Shown here: positions 52,401-61,901 of the stretch, in pieces
Layout of the letters: every line of letters begins with the position of its first letter
How positions within the stretch are numbered: the stretch's first letter is position 1
Assembly (NCBI RefSeq): GCF_014596445.1
Contig: NZ_MECL01000083.1
Coordinates: 1-64,000 of the forward strand
Length of the DNA stretch: 64,000 nt
Direction: 5' to 3'
Origin: Streptomyces sp. CBMA29
Lineage (GTDB): Bacteria > Actinomycetota > Actinomycetes > Streptomycetales > Streptomycetaceae
The notes under the pieces: generated by a model
What the model was told of the DNA's origin: nothing
Databases searched by the model: none
Seen by the model: the letters and a program-made list of their open reading frames with translations, nothing else
Program-made: the position numbers and the translations under genes

Positions 52401-53750
52401 TCAGGTAGTCGCGGTTCCGGCGCCGACCGGCGCCTTGCTCGAGCCGCTGGTTCCGCTGCTGGTCCCGCCGCTGTTCACGGCGGGCGCGGCGAGGAATTCC
52501 CGCCAGCCGCCGGTGGGCGCCTGCCCGACCTCCAGCGTACGGAGCTTGTCCAAAACGGCCGGGTCCTGCGCGTCCAGCCAGTCCACGTACTGCCGGAAGG
52601 ACACCATGCGGATGTCGCCGTTGTTCGCCTTGTCGCGGGCCGCGGCGACGTGCTTGAACGCTTCTTCAACGGCGTCCATGTAGATCCCGCCGTTCCACTG
52701 CTCGAAGTGGTTGCCGATGTAGAAGGGCGCGCGGTTGGTCGTGTACGCGCGCTGGAAGCCCGCGATGTACGAGGCGGTGGCCTGCCGGCGCCAGCCCGGG
52801 TAGTTGGCCGGGTCGGACTTGGTCGCCGCGTGCGACTGGTTGGCCAGCATGTTGTAGTCCATGGACAGCACCTCGAAGGAGTGTCCGGGGAACGGGATGA
52901 GCTGGAGCGGCAGGTCCCACAGGCCGCCGCGCTTGGCGGGCCACACCTGGTTGCCGCCCGGCGAGCTGGCGTCGTACCGCCAGCCCAGTGCCTTGGCGGT
53001 CGGCAGCAGATTGTCCTGGCCGAGCAGGCACGGGGTCCGGCCGCCGACCAGCTCCTTCTCGTAGTCGAAGGGCAGCGGGTCCTGGTCGTGCCAGCCGGTG
53101 CTGGTCTTCCAGCTCTTCACGAACGACTTGGCCTGGTCGATCTCGCTCTTCCAGTCGGTCGGCGTCCAGCGGCCGACGGAGCCGCTGCCGGCGCAGAAGT
53201 GTCCGTTGAAGTGCGTGCCGATCTCGTGGCCGTCCAGCCACGCCTGCCGGACGTTGTCCAGCGTCATCCGTACGTGCTGGTCGGTGAGGTAGCCGATATC
53301 GGAGGCGCCCCGGGGGCTGTTCGGCGGCGCGTACTGGAGCTTCTTGCCCTCCGGCAGCAGGTAGAGGCCGGAGAGGAAGAACGTCATCAGCGCGCCGTGG
53401 TTCTCGGCGAGCTTGCGGAAGCGGGGGAAGAGGCCGTTGCCGACCTCGCCCGCGCCGTCCCACGAGAAGATCACGAACTGCGGCGGCGCCTGGCCGGGCT
53501 CCAGCCGCTCGGGCCTGGCCTGATTGGGCTGTACCCCGGTGTACGCCGTCGATCCGTCGCCGATCAGCGTCACGGTCTTCTTCGGGGCCTGGCGTCCGCT
53601 GGCTCCCGACTTCTCACCGGTCTTGCTCGCCACAGGCGTCGCGCCGCCACCGCCCACCCCCTTCCCCGTACCGCAACCGGCGACGCCGAGCCCGGCTGCC
53701 GCCGCGCCCGCGCTGGTGGTCAAGAGGGTCCTGCGGCTCATGGCGCACAT
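52401..53750 (-). CDS. Tat-exported polysaccharide-deacetylase-like lipoprotein
   Basis: A 449-residue protein. The start region has a twin-arginine motif (SRRTLLTT) and a lipobox AGLGVAGC, so it is probably a Tat lipoprotein. The body has a NodB-like barrel: VIFSWDGAGEVG (the usual Asp positions), MTFFLSGLYLLPEG, GHEIGTHFNGHFC (His pair), then PFYIGNHFEQWNGG. The HxxxH zinc motif is partly recognisable in GTHFNGH. It may act on cell-wall or secreted polysaccharide. The start could be ATG 53741 instead (no clear ribosome site for either). Confidence 0.8.
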   Translation of the reverse strand: MCAMSRRTLLTTSAGAAAAGLGVAGCGTGKGVGGGGATPVASKTGEKSGASGRQAPKKTVTLIGDGSTAYTGVQPNQARPERLEPGQAPPQFVIFSWDGAGEVGNGLFPRFRKLAENHGALMTFFLSGLYLLPEGKKLQYAPPNSPRGASDIGYLTDQHVRMTLDNVRQAWLDGHEIGTHFNGHFCAGSGSVGRWTPTDWKSEIDQAKSFVKSWKTSTGWHDQDPLPFDYEKELVGGRTPCLLGQDNLLPTAKALGWRYDASSPGGNQVWPAKRGGLWDLPLQLIPFPGHSFEVLSMDYNMLANQSHAATKSDPANYPGWRRQATASYIAGFQRAYTTNRAPFYIGNHFEQWNGGIYMDAVEEAFKHVAAARDKANNGDIRMVSFRQYVDWLDAQDPAVLDKLRTLEVGQAPTGGWREFLAAPAVNSGGTSSGTSGSSKAPVGAGTATT

Positions 53751-53951
53751 CGTGGAACGATCCCGTCTCTCGGCTTCTCCGGCCTGACGGCCGAGATGGG
53801 CAGAAAAGTGGTCACCCACCATGACGTTCACACGTTCCTCATGGTTACGTCCCATGCGGCAAAACTTGCCGAGCTTCCCTCGGGTGGCTCCTACATATCA
53901 CTGGGGCGGTGTACGCACACCGACGCGGCGCCGAACTTCTGGGGGCACGCC

Positions 53952-54581
53952 CTAAAGGAGCCGCGCGGGGACCAGGTCCCGGGCGGGCTCGCTGTAGCCG
54001 ACGGAGACGATGCGGTCGCCGTCGTAGGTGAAGGAGGTCAGGGAGGCCAGCGTGCACTGGCGGCGGCGCGGGTCGTGCCACAGGCGGCGGCGCTCGGCGT
54101 AGCTGCGGGCGATCCAGATGGGGAGCTGGTGGGAGACGCAGACGGCCTCGTGCCCACGGGCGGCGTCGCGGGCGGCGGCCAGCGCGGCCGTCATCCGGAC
54201 GACCTGGTCGACGTACGGCTCGCCCCAGCTCGGCCGGAAGGGATTGGTGAGGTACTTCCAGTTCGCGGGCTTGCGCAGCGCCCCGTCGCCGACGCCGAAG
54301 GTCTTCCCGGCGAAGACGTTCGCCGCCTCGATCAGCCGCTCGTCGGTGCCGACCTCCAGCTCGTGGGCGGCGGCGATGGGCGCGGCGGTCTCCTGGGCGC
54401 GCTCCAGCGGGGAGGCCACGACATAGGTGATGTCGCGCGAGGCCAGGTGTTCGGCGACCCGGTCGGCCATCTTGCGGCCCAGCTCGGACAGGTGGAAGCC
54501 GGGGGCACGCCCGTACAGGATGCCGTCGGGGTTGTGCACCTCGCCGTGCCGCAGCACGTGGACAACGGTCATCTCGCTCAT
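53952..54581 (-). CDS. Histidine phosphatase (phosphoglycerate-mutase-like)
   Basis: A 209-residue branch of the histidine phosphatase superfamily. The catalytic RHG motif is [17 protein letters not shown] at the start. The second His is in [12 protein letters not shown] near residue 150, and [11 protein letters not shown] binds phosphate. All are intact. The substrate is not predictable. Its ATG overlaps the hemL stop (ATGA), so both come from one message. The 201-bp gap to the deacetylase gene has no further gene. Confidence 0.9.
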   Translation of the reverse strand: MSEMTVVHVLRHGEVHNPDGILYGRAPGFHLSELGRKMADRVAEHLASRDITYVVASPLERAQETAAPIAAAHELEVGTDERLIEAANVFAGKTFGVGDGALRKPANWKYLTNPFRPSWGEPYVDQVVRMTAALAAARDAARGHEAVCVSHQLPIWIARSYAERRRLWHDPRRRQCTLASLTSFTYDGDRIVSVGYSEPARDLVPARLL

Positions 54582-55885
54582 GCGTGGGCCTCCGCTGCGG
54601 CGCGTGCGGCGGCGGGCAGCGCGGCGGCGATCCGCTCCACGGCCCGCTCGTCATGGGTGGTCGAAACGAACCAGGACTCGAAGGCGGAGGGCGGCAGATA
54701 GACGCCCTGCGCCAGCATCGAGTGGAAGAAGCCGGTGAAGCGGAAGGCTTCCTGCCGCTTCGCGCCCTCGAAGTCACGGACCTCGTCGTCCGTGAAGAAG
54801 ACGGAGAACATACTGCCCGCGGTCTGCACGCGGTGCGCGACCCCCTCCTTGGTCAGCGCGGCGCCGACCAGCTCCCGGATCTCCGCCGACACCGCGTCGA
54901 CGCGCGCGTACGCGGCCTCGTCGAGCAGCCTGAGCTGCGCGAGGCCCGCGGCGGTCGCGACCGGGTTCCCGGACAGCGTGCCCGCCTGGTAGACGGGGCC
55001 CGCGGGGGCGAGACGGCTCATCACGTCGGCCCGGCCGCCGAAGGCCGCGGCCGGGAAGCCGCCGCCCATGACCTTGCCGAAGGTCATCAGGTCGGGGCGC
55101 ACCCCGTCGAGCCCGTACCAGCCGGAGCGGCTGACGCGGAAGCCGGTCATCACCTCGTCGGAGATGTAGAGCGCGCCGTCGTCGGCGCAGAGCTGCTGGA
55201 GTCCGGCGTTGAAGCCGGGCAGCGGCGGGACGACGCCCATGTTGCCGGGCGACGCCTCGGTGATCACGCAGGCGATCTCGCCGGGGTGCGCGGCGAAGGC
55301 GGCGCGTACGGCGTCCAGGTCGTTGTACGGCAGCACGAGGGTGTCCCCGGCCTGCGCGCCGGTCACCCCGGGGGTGTCGGGCAGGCCGAAGGTGGCCACG
55401 CCGGATCCCGCGGCGGCCAGCAGCGCGTCCACATGACCGTGGTAGCAGCCCGCGAACTTGACGATCTTCGCCCGGCCGGTGAAGCCGCGCGCGAGCCGGA
55501 TCGCCGACATCGTGGCCTCGGTGCCGGACGACACCAGCCGTACCTGCTCCAGCGGTTCGACCCGCGCGACCATCTCCTCGCCGAGCGCGACCTCGCCCTC
55601 ACCGGGTGTGCCGAAGGACGTACCGCGCGTGACCGCGGCCTGGACGGCGGCGATCACCTCGGGGTGCGCGTGGCCGAGAATCATCGGTCCCCACGAGCAG
55701 ACGAGGTCGACGTACTCGCGGCCGTCGGCGTCGGTGAGATAGGGGCCCGTGCCGGACACCATGAACCTGGGCGTGCCGCCCACGGCGCGGAAGGCCCGCA
55801 CCGGGGAGTTCACACCGCCTGGTGTCACGGCCGCCGCGCGGTCGAAGAGTTCCTGGGACACTGGTGCTTCGTACGGATAGCTCAC
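54578..55885 (-). CDS. hemL: Glutamate-1-semialdehyde 2,1-aminomutase
   Basis: A 435-residue PLP enzyme that makes 5-aminolevulinate for haem and other tetrapyrroles. The PLP Lys is in [18 protein letters not shown] near residue 264, and other segments are [43 protein letters not shown] and YHGHVD. I chose GTG 55885; GTG 55891 would add two residues and is too close to the ribosome site. Location beside the cytochrome c maturation operon fits haem supply. Confidence 0.93.
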   Translation of the reverse strand: MSYPYEAPVSQELFDRAAAVTPGGVNSPVRAFRAVGGTPRFMVSGTGPYLTDADGREYVDLVCSWGPMILGHAHPEVIAAVQAAVTRGTSFGTPGEGEVALGEEMVARVEPLEQVRLVSSGTEATMSAIRLARGFTGRAKIVKFAGCYHGHVDALLAAAGSGVATFGLPDTPGVTGAQAGDTLVLPYNDLDAVRAAFAAHPGEIACVITEASPGNMGVVPPLPGFNAGLQQLCADDGALYISDEVMTGFRVSRSGWYGLDGVRPDLMTFGKVMGGGFPAAAFGGRADVMSRLAPAGPVYQAGTLSGNPVATAAGLAQLRLLDEAAYARVDAVSAEIRELVGAALTKEGVAHRVQTAGSMFSVFFTDDEVRDFEGAKRQEAFRFTGFFHSMLAQGVYLPPSAFESWFVSTTHDERAVERIAAALPAAARAAAEAHA

Positions 55886-55909
55886 ATGCACATGCTCTCA
55901 AATGCCTGG

Positions 55910-55946
55910 CGTTGCGCGGCAACGTCTCAACCCTGCATCTGAGACG
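55910..55946. promoter_or_regulatory. Two adjacent palindromes upstream of hemL
   Basis: CGTTGC-GCG-GCAACG (55910-55924) is followed by CGTCTCA-N10-TGAGACG (55923-55946). They lie in the 262-bp divergent region between hemL and the 56148 gene and could be regulator sites. No known motif was matched. Confidence 0.45.
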
Positions 55947-56147
55947 ATGATCGGGTTGCGTGGTTGGGTCTGCGGATGGTCGGGTAGTGGAATGCAGCAG
56001 CGCGGTGGCGGACCGGGCGAAGGACCGGGCGAGCACGAGCCCGAACGCGCCCGTCCCACCGGCAGGCGACGCCGTCCCGCGAACCCCGCCGACCGTGTAC
56101 CGGAAAACCGTTCAACCGCGAGCGAGGGCAGGAGCAGGGGTGGCCGA

Positions 56148-56582
56148 GTGGGGGTGACCTACAAGTACTTCGGTGCGCCCGACGGCGCCACCGCGGCACG
56201 CGTCCCGATCTCCATGCGCCCCGAGGAACTCGGCGGCGACGAACTCGGCCACGGCATGTACACCAAGGTCAAGCCGGAGACGATGGCCGCGATGGTCCTC
56301 ACCGGCATCGAGGGCATACCCCCCGCCAAGGTCCCGCCGCTCGAACTGGTGGTGCTGCACCCGGACTACGCGGTGGTGCGGCTGCCGCACTCGGTCGTCG
56401 AGCCGCTGCGCACCGCCAACGAGGAATCGCTGGGCGCCGCCGCCTTCATATGGTCCACCGTGCCGGACCGACGAGGTCCGAGAGACGCGTTCGTGATCTA
56501 TCAGATGCTCCACGAATGGCAGGATTTCGCCCGCCGCTGCGAGGAGTCCGGTCACCAGCTCTACTGTCTCGTCTGGCCCTGA
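56148..56582 (+). CDS. Conserved actinobacterial protein of unknown function
   Basis: A 144-residue soluble protein. The sequence begins VTYKYFGAPDGATAARVPIS and contains ARVPISMRPEELGGDELGHG, VLTGIEGIPPAKVPPLELVV, and C-terminal QMLHEWQDFARRCEESG. I do not recognise a functional family; homologues seem widespread in streptomycetes. The GTG at 56148 is used, and 56154 is equally possible (both have G-rich sites before them). Divergent from hemL. Confidence 0.75.
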   Translation: MGVTYKYFGAPDGATAARVPISMRPEELGGDELGHGMYTKVKPETMAAMVLTGIEGIPPAKVPPLELVVLHPDYAVVRLPHSVVEPLRTANEESLGAAAFIWSTVPDRRGPRDAFVIYQMLHEWQDFARRCEESGHQLYCLVWP

Positions 56583-56692
56583 CCGGCCGCCCGGATTGCG
56601 CGTTTCCGGCCACCTGGTGACTGGCGGATCACCGCAACGGCTTGCACGCGCCAAATACCCCCCGCGATACGGGATATCGCACCCTCAAGCGC

Positions 56693-57166
56693 TCAATTTC
56701 CCGCGCGTGCCGCCGAGTCCTCGTACAGCTCGAAGTCGGCGAAGCTGAAGCCGGGCGTCACCAGACAGCTCACCAGAACCTCGTGCTTCTGCGCGGGCTC
56801 GGCGCTCTGCCAGGTGCCCGCCGGGACGAGAGCCTGGAGATGGGTGACGGGATGGTCATGTCCCGGCCCCAGCAAGGTCGTTGAGGCGCTCGCGCCGCTC
56901 TCCTGCGGGGCGTCGCCGGTGCCGCCCTGCCGCAGCAGGAGCTGGCCGCCGCGCCGCCACAGCCACAGCTCGTCCGAGCGCACCCGGTGCCAGGCCGACC
57001 GCTCCCCCGGACTCAGCAGGTAGTGGATCAGCGTGGCCGTCGGCCGGACACCGTCGAGACCCGGCACGGCCACCTCGACCGGTGAGCTGTAGACCCGGCC
57101 GTACCAGCCGCCTTCGGGATGCGGTTCAAGACCCAGTTCATGCGCGGTACGCGGACGTAGACCCAT
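56693..57166 (-). CDS. Cupin protein (DUF985-type)
   Basis: A 157-residue single-domain cupin. The DUF985 pattern is seen as LEPHPEGGWYGRVYSS near the start, then YLLSPGERSAWHRVRSDELW and the second half AGTWQSAEPAQ...FSFADFELY. Metal-binding His/Glu positions are partly present (WHR..DE.W). The catalytic role is unknown. It is a single gene convergent with the 56148 gene, and ends in ARAGN. Confidence 0.85.
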   Translation of the reverse strand: MGLRPRTAHELGLEPHPEGGWYGRVYSSPVEVAVPGLDGVRPTATLIHYLLSPGERSAWHRVRSDELWLWRRGGQLLLRQGGTGDAPQESGASASTTLLGPGHDHPVTHLQALVPAGTWQSAEPAQKHEVLVSCLVTPGFSFADFELYEDSAARAGN

Positions 57167-57296
57167 ATGACACCTCCTGCGCCACTACGGCTGCGCCCGC
57201 GGAGGCGGACGCCGTACCGTCGCGGCGACCGTACCCCGCGGGGGCGGCGGCGCCGTAATCAGGCCGTCGTCACCGTCTTGATCACGCCGACTTGGG

Positions 57297-57650
57297 TCAC
57301 GCCGTCTTGAGGCGGAGGATCAGGGTGATCACCGACAGCACCGCGAGGACGGCGGGGAAGGCGGCGACCGGTGCCGGGTCGTGGACCTTGAGGTGGGTGC
57401 CGGTGGCGCCGATCAGCAGCAGGACGGCGCCGGTCGCGGCGGCGACGCCGAGCGGGGCCCAGGCCAGACCGATCAACAGGCCGCCGCAGGCGGCGATTTC
57501 GAGCAGGCCGATGGCGCGGGACAGGGGCAGGGACAGGCCCAGGTGCTCCGCGGTCTCGGCCGCCTTCGGATGGTTGATCACCTTGAAGGTGCCGAGCGCG
57601 GCGAAGACCAGCGCCAGGACGAGGGACAGCACGACGGTGACGGCGAACAT
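57297..57650 (-). CDS. DoxX-like membrane protein
   Basis: A 117-residue protein with four hydrophobic segments. The DoxX-like pattern is VFAALGTFKVINHP near the start, then GLLEIAACGGLLIGLAW. Members are linked to redox or thiosulfate metabolism but have varied roles. ATG 57650; the following gene in the same direction (hemerythrin) lies 46 bp upstream, so the three leftward genes 57297-59162 may form one unit. Confidence 0.85.
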   Translation of the reverse strand: MFAVTVVLSLVLALVFAALGTFKVINHPKAAETAEHLGLSLPLSRAIGLLEIAACGGLLIGLAWAPLGVAAATGAVLLLIGATGTHLKVHDPAPVAAFPAVLAVLSVITLILRLKTA

Positions 57651-57696
57651 CGGGGCTCCGGGGTGAGGGGAAGGCTTACGGGGTCGCATACGGCCG

Positions 57697-58230
57697 TCAG
57701 ATCCAGCTCGACAGCCGGCCGAGCTGGGGGATGATGTGCGCTTCCTCAAGGTCCAGGTGGGCCGCGAGGTGGTCGGCGAGCGCGCGGACGGCGTCCTGCG
57801 CCGGGGCCCAGTCGGCGTCGGGCAGCGCGCCGACCGACGTGATCATCGCGTCGAGCAGCGAGCCGAGCGCCAGGTGGTCCGCGGTGAGCTTGTCGACCAC
57901 CGGGCCCAGCTCGGGGGCGATGCGCAGCACCGCGGGGAAGATCCGGAAGTCCTCGATGGAGTGGTGCGCGTGCACCGTCTGGCAGTACATGTCGCAGAAC
58001 GACTTGAGCTGCCAGGCCGCTTGACGCAGCGTCAAGTCGTCCATGCGGGCGTGGACTTCGCCGAGCGCGGCCGGGTCCTTCGCGGCGAGCAGCCGCAGGG
58101 CCTCGCCGAGCGAGTCCAGGTCGCGGCGCAGCGCGGCGTGCGCGCCGAGCAGCGTACTGACCATCGCGCGGCCCGCGGGCGTGGTGGCCGTACCGCCGCC
58201 GCCCGTGCCCGGGGTCTCGGGCGCGCTCAT
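57697..58230 (-). CDS. Hemerythrin HHE-domain protein
   Basis: A 177-residue four-helix protein. Di-iron ligands are visible as H in LLGAHAAL, HAHHSIEDFRIFP in the middle, LTADHLAL, and HLAAHLDLEEAHIIP at the end, the full HHE pattern. It probably binds O2 or NO or acts as a redox sensor. Its ATG overlaps the stop of the LLM gene (ATGA), which suggests that the two work together. Confidence 0.9.
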   Translation of the reverse strand: MSAPETPGTGGGGTATTPAGRAMVSTLLGAHAALRRDLDSLGEALRLLAAKDPAALGEVHARMDDLTLRQAAWQLKSFCDMYCQTVHAHHSIEDFRIFPAVLRIAPELGPVVDKLTADHLALGSLLDAMITSVGALPDADWAPAQDAVRALADHLAAHLDLEEAHIIPQLGRLSSWI

Positions 58231-59162
58231 CGGTTCGCGCCTTCCTTGCTCACCGCTTCGCGGACCGCCGGGACGACCTCGGCGTGGAAGGTCTCGATCT
58301 GCCGGGCGTGGTCGGCCATCGGGGTCAGGACGAAGGCGCTGACGCCGCCGTCGAGGACCAGTTCGGTGAGCCGTTCCGTCCACGCGGCGCTGCCCTCGTT
58401 GAAGGGCGCGCCGCCGTTCCCGTCGATCCGGCCGATGATGTTGTAGAGCCGCCGGACGTCGGACGGGGCGCGTCCTGCGGCCGAAGTGGCCTCGTCCATA
58501 CGGTGGTTGAGCGCGATGACCGCGGCCGGGTCGAGGTAGGGGAAGCTCGGCAGCCAGCCGTCGCCGAGCCGCGCGGTGACCTCCAGCATCCGGGGCCGGT
58601 ACGCGCCGAGCCAGATGCCGATCGGGTGCGCGGGCGCGGGCCCGGGGACGACGCCCTCCAGGCGGTAGTGCTCGCCCTCGTACGCGGCGGGGGCGTCCCC
58701 GGCCGCCCACACCCGGCGGATGACCGCGACGGCCTCCTCCAGGGCGTCGATGGCGACCTTGGGCGAGCGGCGCGGGCCGCCCATGCCGCCGCCGCCGTGG
58801 TCGGCCGCGGCTCCCGCGCCGAGGCCGAGTTCGACCCGGCCGCCGCTGATCAGGTCGAGCGAGGCGGCGGCCTTGGCGAGCATGGCCGGCGGGCGCAGCG
58901 GGAGATTCGCCACGTCGGGAAAGAGCCGGATGCGCTCGGTGCGGGCGGCGAGCACGGACAGCAGCGTCCACGCTTCCAGGGCGGCGCCCATGTAGGGGTG
59001 GTCCATGAGGCCGAGTAATTCGAAGCCGCGGCTGTCGGCGAGTTCGGCGAGCCGGATCAGCTCGTCGATCCGGGCGGCCTCCGGGTTCAGCGCGATGCCG
59101 AATTCCAGCGGGTGGACGCGCTCGGCGGTCGTCGGGGCGGGTGCGGGCACGGGCTCGGACAT
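58227..59162 (-). CDS. LLM-class flavin/F420-dependent oxidoreductase
   Basis: A 311-residue luciferase-like monooxygenase-fold protein. Segments are LEFGIALNPEAARIDELIRL at the start, LGLMDHPYMGAALEAWTLLS, RIRLFPDVANLPLRPPAMLA, and GGRVELGLGAGAAADHGGGG. Substrate and cofactor (FMN or F420) are not fixed by sequence. It is divergent from a LysR gene, across 142 bp, and coupled to the hemerythrin gene. Confidence 0.88.
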   Translation of the reverse strand: MSEPVPAPAPTTAERVHPLEFGIALNPEAARIDELIRLAELADSRGFELLGLMDHPYMGAALEAWTLLSVLAARTERIRLFPDVANLPLRPPAMLAKAAASLDLISGGRVELGLGAGAAADHGGGGMGGPRRSPKVAIDALEEAVAVIRRVWAAGDAPAAYEGEHYRLEGVVPGPAPAHPIGIWLGAYRPRMLEVTARLGDGWLPSFPYLDPAAVIALNHRMDEATSAAGRAPSDVRRLYNIIGRIDGNGGAPFNEGSAAWTERLTELVLDGGVSAFVLTPMADHARQIETFHAEVVPAVREAVSKEGANR

Positions 59163-59304
59163 GAGTGGTCTCTCCGGGAGTTCGGCGTGAAGTCGTTGTC
59201 ATTAAAGCCGTCGGCCGCGGGCCCCCGCTGTACCGTTGGCGTGACGGTAATTGACACTGGGCGTCAGGAAAACTGACGGTGCCCGGGACGGGAGGGGCTG
59301 CGGC

Positions 59305-60285
59305 GTGCTGGACGTGAGGAAACTGCTGCTGCTGCGCGAGGTGGAGGCCCGCGGCTCGATCGCCGGGGCCGCGCAGGCGCTCAACTACACGCGGTCGGCG
59401 GTCTCCCAGCACCTGTCGGCGCTCGAAGCGGAGACCGGGGTGCCGCTGCTCGACCGGACGAACGGCAAGGCGACGCTGACCGCCGTCGGCCGGCTGCTGG
59501 TCAGGCACGGCGAGGACATCCTGTCCCAACTGGAGACCGCCGAATCGGAGTTGCTGGAATTCAGCGGCCAGGTCTACGGCGACCTGCGGGTCGGCATGCC
59601 CTTCCACGAGGGCCCGGCGCTGCTCGTGCCGGTGCTGGCCGGGCTGCGGCGCGACCATCCCAACCTCCGGATCACCTTGCACGACGTCCGCAGGAGCGAG
59701 GCCCGGCAGGCCGTGCGGCTCAATCAGCTCGACCTCGTCGTCGCCTCCCGCTACGACCAGATCCCCGAGCCGGACGTGCCGGGGCTGACCGAGGAGCCGG
59801 TCGCGGGTGACCGCGTCCGGCTCGCGGTGCCGCCGGGCCACCCGCTGGCGGAACGGGGCGCCTCGGGGACGGCGGTGCCGCTGGCCGACTTCGCCCGTGA
59901 CCCGTGGATCTACGACGAAGGCTCGGCGCTCGGCCGGCTGACCCTGCACGCCTGCCACGGCGCCGGTTTCGCCCCGGACGCCGTGGCCGAGACCGACGAC
60001 ATGCAGGCCGTCCTCGGCCTGGTCTCCCACGGCTGGGGCGTCGCCCTCGTCCCCGACCTGGTCCCCGACCGCCCCGGCTTCCCCGTCGTCCGCGTCACCC
60101 CCGCCGCCCTGACCCTCACCCGCCACGTCACCCTCGTGGCCCGCACCGGCACCCTCGCGTGCCCCTCGATCGCGGCCGTCCTCACCGCCGTCCGATCCCT
60201 GGTCACCCCCCACCCCCCGGCTGCCGCCGACCCCCCACGACGGCCCGCAGCCGCCGCCGCTGCGGCCGCAGCTGACCCCCACTGA
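59305..60285 (+). CDS. LysR-family transcriptional regulator
   Basis: A 326-residue LysR. The winged HTH is at the N-terminus (VRKLLLLREVEARGSIAGAA, then LNYTRSAVSQHLSALEAETG), and the periplasmic-binding-like effector domain follows (LRVGMPFHEGPALL, DLVVASRYDQIPEPD, GWGVALVPDL). The GTG at 59305 has GGGAGGGG upstream. The Ala/Pro-rich C-terminal tail is variable. It probably controls the divergent LLM-hemerythrin-DoxX genes. Confidence 0.9.
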   Translation: MLDVRKLLLLREVEARGSIAGAAQALNYTRSAVSQHLSALEAETGVPLLDRTNGKATLTAVGRLLVRHGEDILSQLETAESELLEFSGQVYGDLRVGMPFHEGPALLVPVLAGLRRDHPNLRITLHDVRRSEARQAVRLNQLDLVVASRYDQIPEPDVPGLTEEPVAGDRVRLAVPPGHPLAERGASGTAVPLADFARDPWIYDEGSALGRLTLHACHGAGFAPDAVAETDDMQAVLGLVSHGWGVALVPDLVPDRPGFPVVRVTPAALTLTRHVTLVARTGTLACPSIAAVLTAVRSLVTPHPPAAADPPRRPAAAAAAAAADPH

Positions 60286-60791
60286 CCGCCATCCGGCGGT
60301 GGCTGTCCTCCCGTCCGGGAAGACCGAGGCCATCACCTCGACCGCGTCCGCTGACGATGCCCCGCGGCAGCGCGGACAGCGCGGACAGCCGAACCGTAAC
60401 GGCCTGGCCGCCGTGCGCCGACGCATCGGCGAACGCCCCCCGGCCGGGGACAGAGCCGAAGCCCGCGCCTCGAACAAACCCCGCTGGCCGCAAAGCCCAT
60501 GCGCCCGCAGGCCGGTGCGGGCCGTAACGGCCTGGCCGCACGCACCACGAGCCCGGCCGCAGGCCGGGGGGCGGGCATCGAGGCTCGCGCCTCGGCCGAC
60601 TCGCGCTGGTCGCAAGGCCAGCAGGGCGTGCGGAGCCGGCCGGAGGCCGTATCGGGGGCTGTTGGCGGTCGCAGGCCGCGCGCGCCCACGTCGGCGACGG
60701 CCTCTCGGCCCGGGGCCGACTCACGCTCGTCGCAAGCCCGGCCGCAGGCCGTTTCGGCTGCGGGCCGGACGTCACGCACCTGCCCGGAGGG
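60286..60791. other. Repeat-rich region without a credible gene
   Basis: 506 bp of degenerate GC-rich repeats, such as CCGTAACGGCCTGGCCGC (twice), and related pairs with CGACTCGCGCTGGTCGCAAG / CGACTCACGCTCGTCGCAAG. Open frames in all directions are low-complexity Arg/Ala/Pro and have no homologue pattern. It separates the LysR gene from the accessory block at the right end. Confidence 0.6.
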
Positions 60792-61826
60792 CTATTTGCG
60801 GGCGGTTACCAGGGCGACCGGGCCGTCGAGGGGGCGGGCGGAGCAGGACGTGAAGCCGGTTTCCTCCAGCCAGCGGACGCAGTCGGCGCCGGTGTAGTCG
60901 AAGCCGCCGGGGCTTTCGAGGAGCATGTGGAGGCTGGTGAGGAGGCCGAAGGCGTTGACGCGGCGGTCGTCGTCGATCATCGACTCGTAGACGACGACGG
61001 AGCCGCCGTCCGGCAGGGCCTCGTACGCCTTCTTCAGGAGCATCCGCTTGGTGTCGAGGTCCCAGTCGTGCAGGACGCGGCCGAAGACGACGACATCGGC
61101 GGTCGGCAGGACATCGGTGAGGAAGCTGCCGGGCTCAAAGCGGAGCCGGTCGCCGAGCCCGGCGCGCCGTACCGTCTCGTGGAAGGTGGGCGCGACGGCC
61201 GGAAGGTCGAAGCCGGTGCCGCGCAGGTGCGGGTGCGCGGTCAGTACGGTGTTGAGCAGGATGCCCTCGGAGCAGCCGATGTCCACGACGCTCGTGACGT
61301 CCGTCCAGGCGAAGGCGGCGGCCAGCGCCTGCGAGGCGGCGAGCGAACCGCCGGTCATCGCCTTCTGGAAGCGACTGGTCAACTCCGCGTCGGCGTACAG
61401 GACATCGAAGGGGTTGCCGTCCGCCCCGCCGACGTTGTTCTGCGGCTCGCCGGTCCGCAGCGCCTCGGTCAAGTGCCCCCAGGACTGGTACCACTGCTCC
61501 TGCGCCATCTCCAACAGGCCCCCGATGTACGTGTCCTGGGCGCGGTCGAGGAAGGCCGCCGTGTCGGGCGTGTTCGCGTACACCCCGTCCGTCCGCTCCA
61601 GCAGGCCGAGCGCGACCTGGCTGTCGAAGAAGTCGCGGGCGCCGCGCGGGTGCAGGCCGAGGCGGGCGGCGAGCGCGGACGCGTCGGCCGGGCCGTGCGC
61701 GGCGAGGTCCGAGTACACCCCCAGCTCCACGGCGGTCAGCAGCACCTTGGACTGCCAGAATCCGAGGCCGAGTTGGACCAGTCGGTCCTGGGCGTTGCCG
61801 ACGGGCGGGCGGGACGCAGTGCTCAC
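60792..61826 (-). CDS. SAM-dependent O-methyltransferase (Methyltransf_2 type)
   Basis: A 344-residue enzyme. The N-terminal winged-helix dimerisation domain (about 10-95) has the pattern FWQSKVLLTAVELGVYSDLA. The SAM domain shows VVDIGCSEGILLNTVL near residue 185 and FGRVLHDWDLDTKRMLLKKA, the HD/W region used for catalysis. Relatives methylate phenolic or polyketide hydroxyls in antibiotic pathways. The GTG at 61826. It heads leftward with the prephenate dehydratase gene 69 bp upstream. Confidence 0.88.
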   Translation of the reverse strand: MSTASRPPVGNAQDRLVQLGLGFWQSKVLLTAVELGVYSDLAAHGPADASALAARLGLHPRGARDFFDSQVALGLLERTDGVYANTPDTAAFLDRAQDTYIGGLLEMAQEQWYQSWGHLTEALRTGEPQNNVGGADGNPFDVLYADAELTSRFQKAMTGGSLAASQALAAAFAWTDVTSVVDIGCSEGILLNTVLTAHPHLRGTGFDLPAVAPTFHETVRRAGLGDRLRFEPGSFLTDVLPTADVVVFGRVLHDWDLDTKRMLLKKAYEALPDGGSVVVYESMIDDDRRVNAFGLLTSLHMLLESPGGFDYTGADCVRWLEETGFTSCSARPLDGPVALVTARK

Positions 61827-61871
61827 GGCGTGTCCTTCCTGGGGTGGGGGTACAGGGCGCGGGCGGGCGGG

Positions 61872-61901
61872 TCACAGGGTCACAGGGTCACAGGGTCACA
61901 G
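61872..61901. repeat. 8-bp tandem repeat at the end of the prephenate dehydratase gene
   Basis: TCACAGGG is repeated three times with a partial fourth copy. The gene's stop codon lies in the last copy, so slippage would change the spacer or C-terminus. Confidence 0.85.

Noticed and set aside
60299..60853. Open frames on both strands in the repeat-rich gap
   Set aside because: Composition is repetitive Arg/Ala/Pro, with no family pattern or credible starts.
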